NCBI RefSeq assembly: GCF_020283565.1
Contig: NC_060059.1
Coordinates: 49,682,572-49,746,571 of the forward strand
Direction: 5' to 3'
From: Trifolium pratense
Taxonomy: Eukaryota > Streptophyta > Magnoliopsida > Fabales > Fabaceae
Length of the DNA: 64,000 nt
The notes under the pieces are model-generated. The model saw only the letters and a list, made by a program, of their open reading frames with translations. It was not told the DNA's origin and ran no database searches. This document shows, piece by piece, positions 23,469 to 37,598 of this stretch; position 1 is the stretch's first letter; every line of letters starts with the position of its first letter. Position numbers and translations under genes: made by a program.

Positions 23469-25265
23469 AATCTCAAATAGTGCACTATGTTATCAACTTA
23501 GTGTGGCGAGAGGTTGAACTTATAATCTCATGGAAGTTGAATTCAAGTTGTACATTGGTCAATAGTACCATTATTATTAATAAGAATTTTCTTTGTCAAT
23601 GTTTTATAAAAACTTTATTAATATTGTTAAAAATTAATGTAATTTAATAAATAATGTCTTGACGTCCCAATAATTGTGTTGTTATGTTTTGAGTTTTGGT
23701 ACGATCTTATTATCTTTTTTAATTTTCATTTCAATAAATATATAAATAGTTTAATTGTGAGAAATTTTGGCGGGTGAGATTATTAAACTCTCAACTCTTA
23801 TCTTTTCAACCCTTTTATCAAATGAAAAAGAAAAAGAAACAAAACCTAAAGAAACTAAAGACTAATGCCTTTATATATTGATTGAAAAGGCATTTGTAAA
23901 AATATAAGAAATATCAACAAGATAACAAGTGCAAATCTAAGTTTGTAGGAAATTGATATATTTTTGAACCCCAGACTATCCACTCAATTTAAAGGTGAAA
24001 TTATAGTCACTACTCACTAGGCTAATTGACTAAAAACAATGTAAATTATAATCTTAAGGTGTGAAGTTCGAATCCTGTCAGGAACAATTGTAAAATCGGC
24101 ATCAATGCACTTAAATTAATAATAATAAAAAAAATATAAATTATAAATCCTATTGATATCTTAATAATATTTTACTGTAAGTATAAACATTAGTAAGTGG
24201 TGTAACAGGCACATGAACCGGTGCATTCGAAAAGTATGAACCTGTTCAGAGACAAATTATTAATAATATAAAATCTTGAACAACTTATGCATCGATGTAA
24301 GCAGGCCATGCATAGTTCAAGATCCCCGTGAACTAATTCATGCACCGGTGCAAGAATGTCTCGGGTTTTTAGAAACCAAGCTATGAACCAGTTCAAATGA
24401 GCCACGAATCGGTGCATGAAATCCGGAAGACATGCACTAGTTCATACCATGTATGCATTGGTTAAATAATGCTGATATTTGAAAAATAAGCTAAGTTCAA
24501 TGCATTTTTGAAAACCTATTTAGAAAATTGTGATTCTAAAATTGTCTTAATCAAATCAATCTATTTTAATCTTATTTTTGACATCATTCAAAACAAACAA
24601 GAGTGTATGTGCACGAACAATTAGGTGCATAACTATACTTTTAGAAGTAAATTTTTAATCTATGGTCCTGCACACTAGAACATACATCAGAGTATCCAAT
24701 CGTTCTATTACACATTGTTATCATAAACACCTTAGAGACATTGTTCTAGAATCCATTTTGGTTCAACAATAATGTTTTTAATTATGTGGTAATTATTAAA
24801 TAATTTATTAAAAATTAAAATTTATAAAATTTTAAATTAAATTTTTCAAATTTTACCGCGTTAGTACTCTTCCATTCCAATTATTTATTTGGTTTGAAAT
24901 TTTTTTTTTTTCGGTAAATAAGGGAGCAACAAAGAGACTACCAGTACCACCCTATATATAAAATAAAGTCGAAGAAATATATTTTTAAGGACTACAATCA
25001 AGGCCTAAAAAATTTAAAATTTAATTTCTTACTATATACTGTTATCAAAAGAATATAATAATAAAAAATTTACTAAATATTTTTAAACGTGGACCGAACT
25101 AATTGACTAATATACACTGAACATTTATATTTGGCAAATAATATAGAGTTACTATATGAGTGGTTAGCGATGTCTATATATTTTTGTGTGTATGTGTGAG
25201 AGAGCGTAATTCCTCATTCTGCACATTGTCTCAGCATCTTTAGGGTTTCATTTGAGAATATCATC

Positions 25266-25765
25266 ATGATGAAAGTAGGAAGCATTCTCTTAGCCGTTGG
25301 AATTTTATTTGCTCTCTTCAACCTCAACTACGGCTCAGGTAAACATATCACTTTCCATTATTAATTTTAATATTAGAATTTTTTATGTTCTTATTATTCA
25401 TAGATAACTTTCTTAAAGTGTGTAAGTTATTCTCAAAGAGTTTAATTCTTGTGTAAAAATTTGTTTGCACCTTTAGCAAATTACATGCAATCATATTAAC
25501 ATTCTTAATGATCTAACTTTTATGATTTTGTTTTGATGTATACAATGTTGTAGATGTGGTGCAAAAAGATGATTTCAAATTTTGTCGCCAAAGTATGACA
25601 TTGAGTGGAAATTGTCAAAATTCTCCTACATGCTTTACAGTATTCAATGCTAAATATGGAGCAAGCGCCACCACTCACAATTGTAATTGTCAAGATGCTG
25701 GTAAAAGCCACACTTGTTCATGTTGTATTAATTGTGATTATACAGATGGTAAAACTCCTTGTTAG
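25266..25765 (+). CDS. Secreted cysteine-rich (defensin-like) peptide, copy 5 (consensus)
   Basis: Exons 25266-25338 and 25554-25765; 94 aa, identical in protein sequence to copy 4. Its unit shares non-coding private variants with the copy-4 unit (near 23837 and 24036), so the two are a recent duplicate pair. Splice sites, TATA (25175) and the 3' region are intact. Confidence 0.85.
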
Positions 25766-27563
25766 AATCTCAAATAGTGCACTATGTTATCAACTTAGTG
25801 TGGCGAGAGGTTGAACTTATAATCTCATGGAAGTTGAATTCAAGTTGTACATTGGTCAATAGTACCATTATTATTAATAAGAATTTTCTTTGTCAATGTT
25901 TTATAAAAACTTTATTAATATTGTTAAAAATTAATGTAATTTAATAAATAATGTCTTGACGTCCCAATAATTGTGTTGTTATGTTTTGAGTTTTGGTACG
26001 ATCTTATTATCTTTTTTTATTTTCATTACAATAAATATATAAATAGTTTAATTGTGAGAAATGTTGGCGGGTGAGATTATTAAACTCTCAACTCTTATCT
26101 TTTCAACCCTTTTATCAAATGAAAAAGAAAAAGCAACAAAACCTAAAGAAACTAAAGACTAATGCCTTTATATATTGATTGAAAAGGCATTTGTAAAAAT
26201 ATAAGAAATATCAACAAGATAACAAGTGCAAATCTAAGTTTGTAGGAAATTGATATATTTTTGAACCCCAGACTATCCACTCAATTTAAAGGTGAAATTA
26301 TAGTCACTACTCACTAGGCTAATTGACTAAAAAAAATGTAAATTATAATCTTAAGGTGTGAAGTTCGAATCCTGTCAGGAACAATTGTAAAATCGGCATC
26401 AATGCACTTAAACTAATAATAATAAAAAAAATATAAATTATAAATCCTATTGATATCTTAATAATATTTTACTGTAAGTATAAACATTAGTAAGTGGTGT
26501 AACAGGCACATGAACCGGTGCATTCGAAAAGTATGAACCTGTTCAGAGACAAATTATTAATAATATAAAATCTTGAACAACTTATGCATCGATGCAAGCA
26601 GGCCATGCATAGTTCAAGATCCCCGTGAACTAATTCATGCACCGGTGCAAGAATGTCTCGGGTTTTTAGAAACCAAGCTATGAACCAGTTCAAATGAGCC
26701 ACGAATCGGTGCATGAAATCCGGAAGACATGCACTAGTTCATACCATGTATGCATTGGTTAAATAATGCTGATATTTGAAAAATAAGCTAAGTTCAATGC
26801 ATTTTTGAAAACCTATTTAGAAAATTGTGATTCTAAAATTGTCTTAATCAAATCAATCTATTTTAATCTTATTTTTGACATCATTCAAAACAAACAAGAG
26901 TGTATGTGCACGAACAATTAGGTGCATAACTATACTTTTAGAAGTAAATTTTTAATCTATGGTCCTGCACACTAGAACATACATCAGAGTATCCAATAGT
27001 TCTATCACACATTGTTATCATAAACACCTTAGAGACATTGTTCTAGAATCCATTTTGGTTCAACAATAATGTTTTTAATTATGTGGTAATTATTAAATAA
27101 TTTATTAAAAATTAAAATTTATAAAATTTTAAATTAAATTTTTCAAATTTTACCGCGTTAGTACTCTTCCATTCCAATTATTTATTTGGTTTGAAATTTT
27201 TTTTTTTTTCGGTAAATAAGGGAGCAACAAAGAGACTACCAGTACCACCCTATATATAAAATAAAGTCGAAGAAATATATTTTTAAGGACTACAATCAAG
27301 GCCTAAAATATTTAAAATTTAATTTCTTACTATATACTGTTATCAAAAGAATATAATAATAAAAAATTTACTAAATATTTTTAAACGTGGACCGAACTAA
27401 TTGACTAATATACACTGAACATTTATATTTGGCAAATAATATAGAGTTACTATATGAGTGGTTAGCGATGTCTATATATTTTTGTGTGTATGTGTGAGAG
27501 AGCGTAATTCCTCATTCTGCACATTGTCTCAGCATCTTTAGGGTTTCATTTGAGAATATCATC

Positions 27564-28063
27564 ATGATGAAAGTAGGAAGCATTCTCTTAGCCGTTGGAA
27601 TTTTATTTGCTCTCTTCAACCTCAACTACGGCTCAGGTAAACATATCACTTTCCATTATTAATTTTAATATTAGAATTTTTTATGTTCTTATTATTCATA
27701 GATAACTTTCTTAAAGTGTGTAAGTTATTCTCAAAGAGTTTAATTCTTGTGTAAAAATTTGTTTGCACCTTTAGCAAATTACATGCAATCATATTAACAT
27801 TCTTAATGATCTAACTTTTATGATTTTGTTTTGATGTATACAATGTTGTAGATGTGGTGCAAAAAGATGATTTCAAATTTTGTCGCCAAAGTATGACATT
27901 GAGTGGAAATTGTCAAAATTCTCCTACATGCTTTACAGTATTCAATGCTAAATATGGAGCAAGCGCCACCACTCACAATTGTAATTGTCAAGATGCTGGT
28001 AAAAGCCACACTTGTTCATGTTGTATTAATTGTGATTATACAGATGGTAAAACTCCTTGTTAG
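27564..28063 (+). CDS. Secreted cysteine-rich (defensin-like) peptide, copy 6 (consensus)
   Basis: Exons 27564-27636 and 27852-28063; 94 aa, consensus protein. The unit carries three variants seen elsewhere only in U7 (near 26028, 26411 and 26998), marking it as the sister of copy 7. All gene signals are intact. Confidence 0.85.
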
Positions 28064-29861
28064 AATCTCAAATAGTGCACTATGTTATCAACTTAGTGTG
28101 GCGAGAGGTTGAACTTATAATCTCATGGAAGTTGAATTCAAGTTGTACATTGGTCAATAGTACCATTATTATTAATAAGAATTTTCTTTGTCAATGTTTT
28201 ATAAAAACTTTATTAATATTGTTAAAAATTAATGTAATTTAATAAATAATGTCTTGACGTCCCAATAATTGTGTTGTTATGTTTTGAGTTTTGGTACGAT
28301 CTTATTATCTTTTTTTATTTTCATTACAATAAATATATAAATAGTTTAATTGTGAGAAATGTTGGCGGGTGAGATTATTAAACTCTCAACTCTTATCTTT
28401 TCAACCCTTTTATCAAATGAAAAAGAAAAAGCAACAAAACCTAAAGAAACTAAAGACTAATGCCTTTATATATTGATTGAAAAGGCATTTGTAAAAATAT
28501 AAGAAATATCAACAAGATAACAAGTGCAAATCTAAGTTTGTAGGAAATTGATATATTTTTGAACCCCAGACTATCCACTCAATTTAAAGGTGAAATTATA
28601 GTCACTACTCACTAGGCTAATTGACTAAAAAAAATGTAAATTATAATCTTAAGGTGTGAAGTTCGAATCCTGTCAGGAACAATTGTAAAATCGGCATCAA
28701 TGCACTTAAACTAATAATAATAAAAAAAATATAAATTATAAATCCTATTGATATCTTAATAATATTTTACTGTAAGTATAAACATTAGTAAGTGGTGTAA
28801 CAGGCACATGAACCGGTGCATTCGAAAAGTATGAACCTGTTCAGAGACAAATTATTAATAATATAAAATCTTGAACAACTTATGCATCGATGCAAGCAGG
28901 CCATGCATAGTTCAAGATCCCCGTGAACTAATTCATGCACCGGTGCAAGAATGTCTCGGGTTTTTAGAAACCAAGCTATGAACCAGTTCAAATGAGCCAC
29001 GAATCGGTGCATGAAATCCGGAAGACATGCACTAGTTCATACCATGTATGCATTGGTTAAATAATGCTGATATTTGAAAAATAAGCTAAGTTCAATGCAT
29101 TTTTGAAAACCTATTTAGAAAATTGTGATTCTAAAATTGTCTTAATCAAATCAATCTATTTTAATCTTATTTTTGACATCATTCAAAACAAACAAGAGTG
29201 TATGTGCACGAACAATTAGGTGCATAACTATACTTTTAGAAGTAAATTTTTAATCTATGGTCCTGCACACTAGAACATACATCAGAGTATCCAATAGTTC
29301 TATCACACATTGTTATCATAAACACCTTAGAGACATTGTTCTAGAATCCATTTTGGTTCAACAATAATGTTTTTAATTATGTGGTAATTATTAAATAATT
29401 TATTAAAAATTAAAATTTATAAAATTTTAAATTAAATTTTTCAAATTTTACCGCGTTAGTACTCTTCCATTCCAATTATTTATTTGGTTTGAAATTTTTT
29501 TTTTTTTCGGTAAATAAGGGAGCAACAAAGAGACTACCAGTACCACCCTATATATAAAATAAAGTCGAAGAAATATATTTTTAAGGACTACAATCAAGGC
29601 CTAAAATATTTAAAATTTAATTTCTTACTATATACTGTTATCAAAAGAATATAATAATAAAAAATTTACTAAATATTTTTAAACGTGGACCGAACTAATT
29701 GACTAATATACACTGAACATTTATATTTGGCAAATAATATAGAGTTACTATATGAGTGGTTAGCGATGTCTATATATTTTTGTGTGTATGTGTGAGAGAG
29801 CGTAATTCCTCATTCTGCACATTGTCTCAGCATCTTTAGGGTTTCATTTGAGAATATCATC

Positions 29862-30361
29862 ATGATGAAAGTAGGAAGCATTCTCTTAGCCGTTGGAATT
29901 TTATTTGCTCTCTTCAACCTCAACTACGGCTCAGGTAAACATATCACTTTCCATTATTAATTTTAATATTAGAATTTTTTATGTTCTTATTATTCATAGA
30001 TAACTTTCTTAAAGTGTGTAAGTTATTCTCAAAGAGTTTAATTCTTGTGTAAAAATTTGTTTGCACCTTTAGCAAATTACATGCAATCATATTAACATTC
30101 TTAATGATCTAACTTTTATGATTTTGTTTTGATGTATACAATGTTGTAGATGTGGTGCAAAAAGATGATTTCAAATTTTGTCGCCAAAGTATGACATTGA
30201 GTGGAAATTGTCAAAATTCTCCTACATGCTTTACAGTATTCAATGCTAAATATGGAGCAAGCGCCACCACTCACAATTGTAATTGTCAAGATGCTGGTAA
30301 AAGCCACACTTGTTCATGTTGTATTAATTGTGATTATACAGATGGTAAAACTCCTTGTTAG
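29862..30361 (+). CDS. Secreted cysteine-rich (defensin-like) peptide, copy 7 (consensus)
   Basis: Exons 29862-29934 and 30150-30361; 94 aa, consensus protein. The promoter TATA is at 29771, with intact GT-AG intron and stop. It is sister to copy 6 by shared non-coding variants (near 28326, 28709 and 29296). Confidence 0.85.
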
Positions 30362-32160
30362 AATCTCAAATAGTGCACTATGTTATCAACTTAGTGTGGC
30401 GAGAGGTTGAACTTATAATCTCATGGAAGTTGAATTCAAGTTGTACATTGGTCAATAGTACCATTATTATTAATAAGAATTTTCTTTGTCAATGTTTTAT
30501 AAAAACTTTATTAATATTGTTAAAAATTAATGTAATTTAATAAATAATGTCTTGACGTCCCAATAATTGTGTTGTTATGTTTTGAGTTTTGGTACGATCT
30601 TATTATCTTTTTTTATTTTCATTTCAATAAATATATAAATAGTTTAATTGTGAGAAATGTTGGCGGGTGAGATTATTAAACTCTCAACTCTTATCTTTTC
30701 AACCCTTTTATCAAATGAAAAAGAAAAAGCAACAAAACCTAAAGAAACTAAAGACTAATGCCTTTATATATTGATTGAAAAGGCATTTGTAAAAATATAA
30801 GAAATATCAACAAGATAACAAGTGCAAATCTAAGTTTGTAGGAAATTGATATATTTTTGAACCCCAGACTATCCACTCAATTTAAAGGTGAAATTATAGT
30901 CACTACTCACTAGGCTAATTGACTAAAAAAAATGTAAATTATAATCTTAAGGTGTGAAGTTCGAATCCTGTCAGGAACAATTGTAAAATCGGCATCAATG
31001 CACTTAAATTAATAATAATAAAAAAAATATAAATTATAAATCCTATTGATATCTTAATAATATTTTACTGTAAGTATAAACATTAGTAAGTGGTGTAACA
31101 GGCACATGAACCGGTGCATTCGAAAAGTATGAACCTGTTCAGAGACAAATTATTAATAATATAAAATCTTGAACAACTTATGCATCGATGCAAGCAGGCC
31201 ATGCATAGTTCAAGATCCCCGTGAACTAATTCATGCACCGGTGCAAGAATGTCTCGGGTTTTTAGAAACCAAGCTATGAACCAGTTCAAATGAGCCACGA
31301 ATCGGTGCATGAAATCCGGAAGACATGCACTAGTTCATACCATGTATGCATTGGTTAAATAATGCTGATATTTGAAAAATAAGCTAAGTTCAATGCATTT
31401 TTGAAAACCTATTTAGAAAATTGTGATTCTAAAATTGTCTTAATCAAATCAATCTATTTTAATCTTATTTTTGACATCATTCAAAACAAACAAGAGTGTA
31501 TGTGCACGAACAATTAGGTGCATAACTATACTTTTAGAAGTAAATTTTTAATCTATGGTCCTGCACACTAGAACATACATCAGAGTATCCAATCGTTCTA
31601 TTACACATTGTTATCATAAACACCTTAGAGACATTGTTCTAGAATCCATTTTGGTTCAACAATAATGTTTTTAATTATGTGGTAATTATTAAATAATTTA
31701 TTAAAAATTAAAATTTATAAAATTTTAAATTAAATTTTTCAAATTTTACCGCGTTAGTACTCTTCCATTCCAATTATTTATTTGGTTTGAAATTTTTTTT
31801 TTTTTTCGGTAAATAAGGGAGCAACAAAGAGACTACCAGTACCACCCTATATATAAAATAAAGTCGAAGAAATATATTTTTAAGGACTACAATCAAGGCC
31901 TAAAATATTTAAAATTTAATTTCTTACTATATACTGTTATCAAAAGAATATAATAATAAAAAATTTACTAAATATTTTTAAACGTGGACCGAACTAATTG
32001 ACTAATATACACTGAACATTTATATTTGGCAAATAATATAGAGTTACTATATGAGTGGTTAGCGATGTCTATATATTTTTGTGTGTATGTGTGAGAGAGC
32101 GTAATTCCTCATTCTGCACATTGTCTCAGCATCTTTAGGGTTTCATTTGAGAATATCATC

Positions 32161-32660
32161 ATGATGAAAGTAGGAAGCATTCTCTTAGCCGTTGGAATTT
32201 TATTTGCTCTCTTCAACCTCAACTACGGCTCAGGTAAACATATCACTTTCCATTATTAATTTTAATATTAGAATTTTTTATGTTCTTATTATTCAAAGAT
32301 AACTTTCTTAAAGTGTGTAAGTTATTCTCAAAGAGTTTAATTCTTGTGTAAAAATTTGTTTGCACCTTTAGCAAATTACATGCAATCATATTAACATTCT
32401 TAATGATCTAACTTTTATGATTTTGTTTTGATGTATACAATGTTGTAGATGTGGTGCAAAAAGATGATTTCAAATTTTGTCGCCAAAGTATGACATTGAG
32501 TGGAAATTGTCAAAATTCTCCTACATGCTTTACAGTATTCAATGCTAAATATGGAGCAAGCACCACCACTCACAATTGTAATTGTCAAGATGCTGGTAAA
32601 AGCCACACTTGTTCATGCTGTATTAATTGTGATTATACAGATGGTAAAACTCCTTGTTAG
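32161..32660 (+). CDS. Secreted cysteine-rich (defensin-like) peptide, copy 8 (A63T variant)
   Basis: Exons 32161-32233 and 32449-32660; 94 aa. One replacement, Ala63 to Thr, lies in the long loop between the third and fourth cysteines, where plant CRPs tolerate change. A silent TGC/TGT difference near 32619 is shared with copy 1. All ten cysteines and the splice sites are kept. This is the last intact gene before the retrotransposon-filled U9. Confidence 0.85.
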
Positions 32661-33888
32661 AATCTCAAATAGTGCACTATGTTATCAACTTAGTGTGGCG
32701 AGAGGTTGAACTTATAATCTCATGGAAGTTGAATTCAAGTTGTACACTGGTCAATAGTATCATTATTATTAATAAGAATTTTCTTTGTCAATGTTTTATA
32801 AAAACTTTATTAATATTGTTAAAAATTAATGTAATTTAATAAATAATGTCTTGACGTCCCAATAATTGTGTTGTTATGTTTTGAGTTTTGGTACGATCTT
32901 ATTATCTTTTTTTATTTTCATTTCAATAAATATATAAATAGTTTAATTGTGAGAAATGTTGGCGGGTGAGATTATTAAACTCTCAACTCTTATCTTTTCA
33001 ACCCTTTTATCAAATGAAAAAGAAAAAGCAACAAAACCTAAAGAAACTAAAGACTAATGCCTTTATATATTGATTGAAAAGGCATTTGTAAAAATATAAG
33101 AAATATCAACAAGATAACAAGTGCAAATCTAAGTTTGTAGGAAATTGATATATTTTTGAACCCCAGACTATCCACTCAATTTAAAGGTGAAATTATAGTC
33201 ACTACTCACTAGGCTAATTGACTAAAAAAAATGTAAATTATAATCTTAAGGTGTGAAGTTCGAATCCTGTCAGGAACAATTGTAAAATCGGCATCAATGC
33301 ACTTAAATTAATAATAATAAAAAAAATATAAATTATAAATCCTATTGATATCTTAATAATATTTTACTGTAAGTATAAACATTAGTAAGTGGTGTAACAG
33401 GCACATGAACCGGTGCATTCGAAAAGTATGAACTTGTTCAGAGACAAATTATTAATAATATAAAATCTTGAACAACTTATGCATCGATGCAAGCAGGCCA
33501 TGCATAGTTCAAGATCCCCGTGAACTAATTCATGCACCGGTGCAAGAATGTCTCGGGTTTTTAGAAACCAAGCTATGAACCAGTTCAAATGAGCCACGAA
33601 TCGGTGCATGAAATCCGGAAGACATGCACTAGTTCATACCATGTATGCATTGGTTAAATAATGCTGATATTTGAAAAATAAGCTAAGTTCAATGCATTTT
33701 TGAAAACCGATTTAGAAAATTGTGATTCTAAAATTGTCTTAATCAAATCAATCTATTTTAATCTTATTTTTGACATCATTCAAAACAAACAAGAGTGTAT
33801 GTGCACGAACAATTAGGTGCATAACTATACTTTTAGAAGTAAATTTTTAATCTATGGTCCTGCACACTAGAACATACATCAGAGTATC

Positions 33889-35096
33889 TGATGACAAAAT
33901 TAGCAAGTGTACTAATTTATCGTTAAGTAATAAATTAAATTCGTATCCACAGGGATTGTTTCAATCTCGACAAGACAATTGTATCGTATTTAGGAATGTA
34001 AATGCAGGGGATTCGCTAAGCAAAGTTGGTTTATAAAACAATTAAAATTAAAAGTGATGATTTCAAAACGGTTAAAGAGATGATTAGAATTTTCGATTCA
34101 CTTCCTCTTCATGATTTGGTAAATGCGGTCCTAGGCTACCTTTTCACTCTTATTGTCACGATAAATTAACTAAATAGTTCAGACCAGTGTTAATGACTAA
34201 GAACCCTTTTCCATAAAAATAATTTCCTAATGTCTTAGGTCAATTCAAATTCATAGAAAGATTTATGCTCGTTAATTCTCCTTATCATAGTACAATAATC
34301 CGATATCTCTAAAACGACTATTGACCAAACAATTATTTCAGATTCGGGTTTCAAAAGTTATGGTTAGTAATCATTCGATTCCTAAATTCAATTCATAAAT
34401 TCGTCAATTCATAAAAAACATTAAGCACAAAAATAACTGAATAACAATAATATTAAAAAGGTCCCAAGGATCCTCAACAATTTACATGGTTCAAATCAAT
34501 TCAAGGAAGATCATCTACTAATTCTAATCAATAGAGATTTAGCTACTCATGCTCAACATAACAATTAAATTCTGAAAATTATACATAATTTAATTGTGAA
34601 AAGCACCTTAGAATAAAGCTTCCAATAGTTCAATTGCTGCTTCTCTCGGTGACGGCGTGAAACTCTCTCTCCAAGTCTCTGTGTTAATGCGTGTGTTCCT
34701 TAGGTTAAAATAGCTTATTATTTATATGCTTAGAAGGAGCAATCACGTGACACCAATAAAAGGAATAGCCCTGTACCATGTCGCCACATCATCATTCAAG
34801 GGATAAAATAAAAAAACTGATTGCATCAGCACGTGTCATATCTGTCCTGCTGTAGTAAATTGCGCTGCGATTTGAATTGGATCGTGCCGCGAGAAATACA
34901 GTAGCTCCTGGTGTGAGAAGCCTTCAAAATTGGCAATATTTTTCTAAGTCTATTCTTTTTGTGGTCTTTTGTCTTCAAACTTTCTGCTATGTTAATTTCT
35001 TCCAATATTCTTCTCTTTGACCATGCATTTTTCCTAAAAACTTATAAAACTACTAAAAAAATTCCAATTAAATTAACAAATAAGTGACTGTCATCA
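33889..35096. mobile_element. TG..CA insertion, 1.2 kb: solo LTR or very short LTR element
   Basis: The insert begins TGATGAC and ends GTCATCA (inverted termini) and is flanked by the 5-bp duplication GTATC (33884-33888 and 35097-35101), the signature of an LTR element. No primer site, polypurine tract, second LTR or coding region was seen, so a solo LTR is most likely. Orientation is uncertain. The stretch near 33905-33990 (AAGTGTACTAATTTATCG, CACAGGGATTG) resembles sequence common in plant Ty3/gypsy LTRs, which would favour the minus strand. Confidence 0.7.
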
Positions 35097-35132
35097 GTAT
35101 CCAATCGTTCTATTACACATTGTTGTCATAAA

Positions 35133-37598
35133 TGTAACACCCAAACTCGTTATTTAATTAACTCTACCTTTATAAAATCTTTTTCGAAAATACGCAGCGG
35201 AAAAATTGAAAATCTGATTATAAAGCGCTGGTTTGAATAACACAAAATACAAAATCCTCCGCATCAACACGATGCGTTATAAGTGATACAAAACCAATAC
35301 TTTTCACCAAGAATAATTCTTATATGAAAACATAAGCAATTACAGAGTGATTTTCTAAAGGAATTTATATATATATATATATATGTACAAAACCCCTTTT
35401 CTCCCCGTGTCACAATCAGAGCGGAGCTTCACCACGCTACTCGGACAAGCTAACATATAACCTGTCAATCTGGATATCTGAACCCCCAAAGGTCCAGCAA
35501 ATAACACAAAGCAGAGAGTTAGAAAACATAATCGCATATCATATGAGTATAAGAAAGGTCTTACACTTTCGAACTATCATACATATTCTAACTCACACAC
35601 ATACATCAACAAATACAACTACCAATTAATCATTCATTTTATAGTCATGACGGACTCTACACTTGTTCATTTTATAGTCATGACGGACTCTACACTTGTT
35701 CATTTTATAGTCATGACGGACTCTACACTTGTTCAAGACACGTTCAATCAATTAGCACAAAGCTATTATAAACATCAGACAACACCTTAGTCAATCATAT
35801 GACATTTATCACTTATCAATTAATATGCACATTTACCCTAATGCATCTAATGCCAATTAATTCACTGTCATGCCATCCCTAGACATGACTAAATGCATGT
35901 GGTACCAAGGTGTCTCACCAACGGTGGACCAAGAACAGTTTTATATCTTGCTGGATATGTCGGAACTTACCGAACCATCTTATCTCCCTTGGATAAGCCA
36001 ACACAGTTTTATATCCTGTTGGTTAGCAGCTCTGGACTCATGGATTCATCTAATCCGATCCTCGGCTTCATTATGGACACATAATCCATTTTCGTTATTG
36101 GAACCCAAGTTTCCAATGTTCACATACAATCATGAATGCATGTATTTATGCACATATCAACCATATGATATTCTTTAGCTCGAAGCTACTCTTTTATGAA
36201 TGCGGGAACACAATCCTAACACATTCACTTAACATTACAAATTAATGCCAAAACATCACATTACTCACTTTAAATTGCAACTTATTGCATACACGTTTAT
36301 CAATCATATAACGATTAACAATAAGCATTAACAGCATCAACATGTATCAACAATCATGTAAGGATACCCTTAAACCATATTACAAGTGCCTAATTACACT
36401 TACAAACATCAACAAAAAATTGCTGTCACAGAGGCCTTCGCTGAGCGAAGGCTCAGCGAGACATGGCGAACCTCACCAGGAAGTCACCTGCTCATGGCGA
36501 GCATTGGCGAGCTTCAGCGAACATGTTCGCTATAGCGAACTCCTGGTCGCTTAGCGAACTACACCAGAAAATAATATCTGTTCTTGAGTTTTCTAAGGCA
36601 GTTTAACATTGAATCAGCTCAAAAATTCATTCAAACATGTTATAAATTCTTATAAACAGTTATTTCAAACATATATGGTATCAAGGAACATTAATCATCC
36701 CTTACAAACCTCCAAATACCTCAAACAATCAAAATCATGCCAATTTCTTGGATTTTAAGCAACTTTCATAAACTTTTCAAACATGATTCAAACACATACA
36801 TATTTTTCATGAAATCAAGCTAGTGATTAACACATACAAAGTGATGATGAGGAACATCACACTCACATACAAAAGCTTAATCAAAAGTCTAAAAGAAATT
36901 GAGTGGGAGAGTTCGGGAATGGAGACATAGACAATCTCCCCTCTCCTTGCCACTCAAGAATCATGAATTCTAATCTCTTACCTTAGAAATTTGGTGAATC
37001 CTCAAGCTCCTCATGTTCTAGCTCTCATGAGTTCCTCCCTTTCTCAAGTCCTAGCACCCTCTTGCTTTGCTCTCTTGCTTGCCCTAACTTAGGGATGATG
37101 ATCTATGAACCCTCATGGTTCCAACAAGCTTCTAATAATTGAATTTGGCTAAGGAATGAAAAATTGGTGACGGTTAGGAGTAAGCAAAGGAGGCTCACGG
37201 TTTTGGAAAGAAAAATGAATGAATGAAATTGTGATTTCCTATTCATGATCATAAATATCTTGTGAGCTTAATTCTTGGTCACTTGATTCTTCTTGCTCAA
37301 CAAGGAAAGATCATAGCCACCACTCAAACCAAGCTCACTACATGCACACACACTAGATCACTTGGTCTTGCAACTTGCCTAGCCCACTTGCTCATAAAAA
37401 TCTCATGACAAACCAAGCCCAACACTATTCATTTCTAAGCCCAAATCTTCGCCCCCTCTAGGCCCAACTCACACAATCTCGTTCGCTAACTTACGCTCGC
37501 GCAAAATAAATAATCTTCGATTACGAGAAAATTCTTTTGAAAGTCAAACAATAAAATAAAACATATAGAATATATTTTACGAAAAACGGGTCGTTACA
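35133..37598 (-). mobile_element. Solo LTR of the LARD-like Ty3/gypsy family
   Basis: 2466 bp with TGTAAC..GTTACA termini, flanked by ATAAA (35128-35132 and 37599-37603). On the minus strand it is clearly the same LTR type as the 2496-bp LTRs at 41957-54776: same ends, same AGAGTTAATTAAATAACG motif, same GCGA-rich segment. No internal region remains, so LTR-LTR recombination probably removed it. Confidence 0.85.
35635..35733 (+). repeat. 33-bp tandem repeat, three copies, in the solo LTR
   Basis: Three perfect copies (35635, 35668, 35701) of a 33-bp word containing TAGTCATGACGGACTCTACA. The related LTRs at 41957-54776 contain the same word in inverse orientation about twice, but there a neighbouring 26-bp word is expanded instead. 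Confidence 0.9.

Larger units (their letters stand above)
18872..32660 (+). repeat. Uninterrupted core of the tandem array: units U3 to U8
   Basis: Six head-to-tail units, each counted from after one stop codon to the next: U3 18872-21170 (2299 bp), U4 21171-23468 (2298), U5 23469-25765 (2297), U6 25766-28063 (2298), U7 28064-30361 (2298), U8 30362-32660 (2299). Lengths differ mainly through a poly-T run about 370 bp before each exon 1 (for example near 22602-22614). Identity is very high by eye. U4/U5 share GAAAAAGAAAC and TAAAAACAATG; U6/U7 share CATTACAATAAA, CTTAAACTAATA and CCAATAGTTCTATCAC. These pairs mark recent duplication or conversion. Confidence 0.95.
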
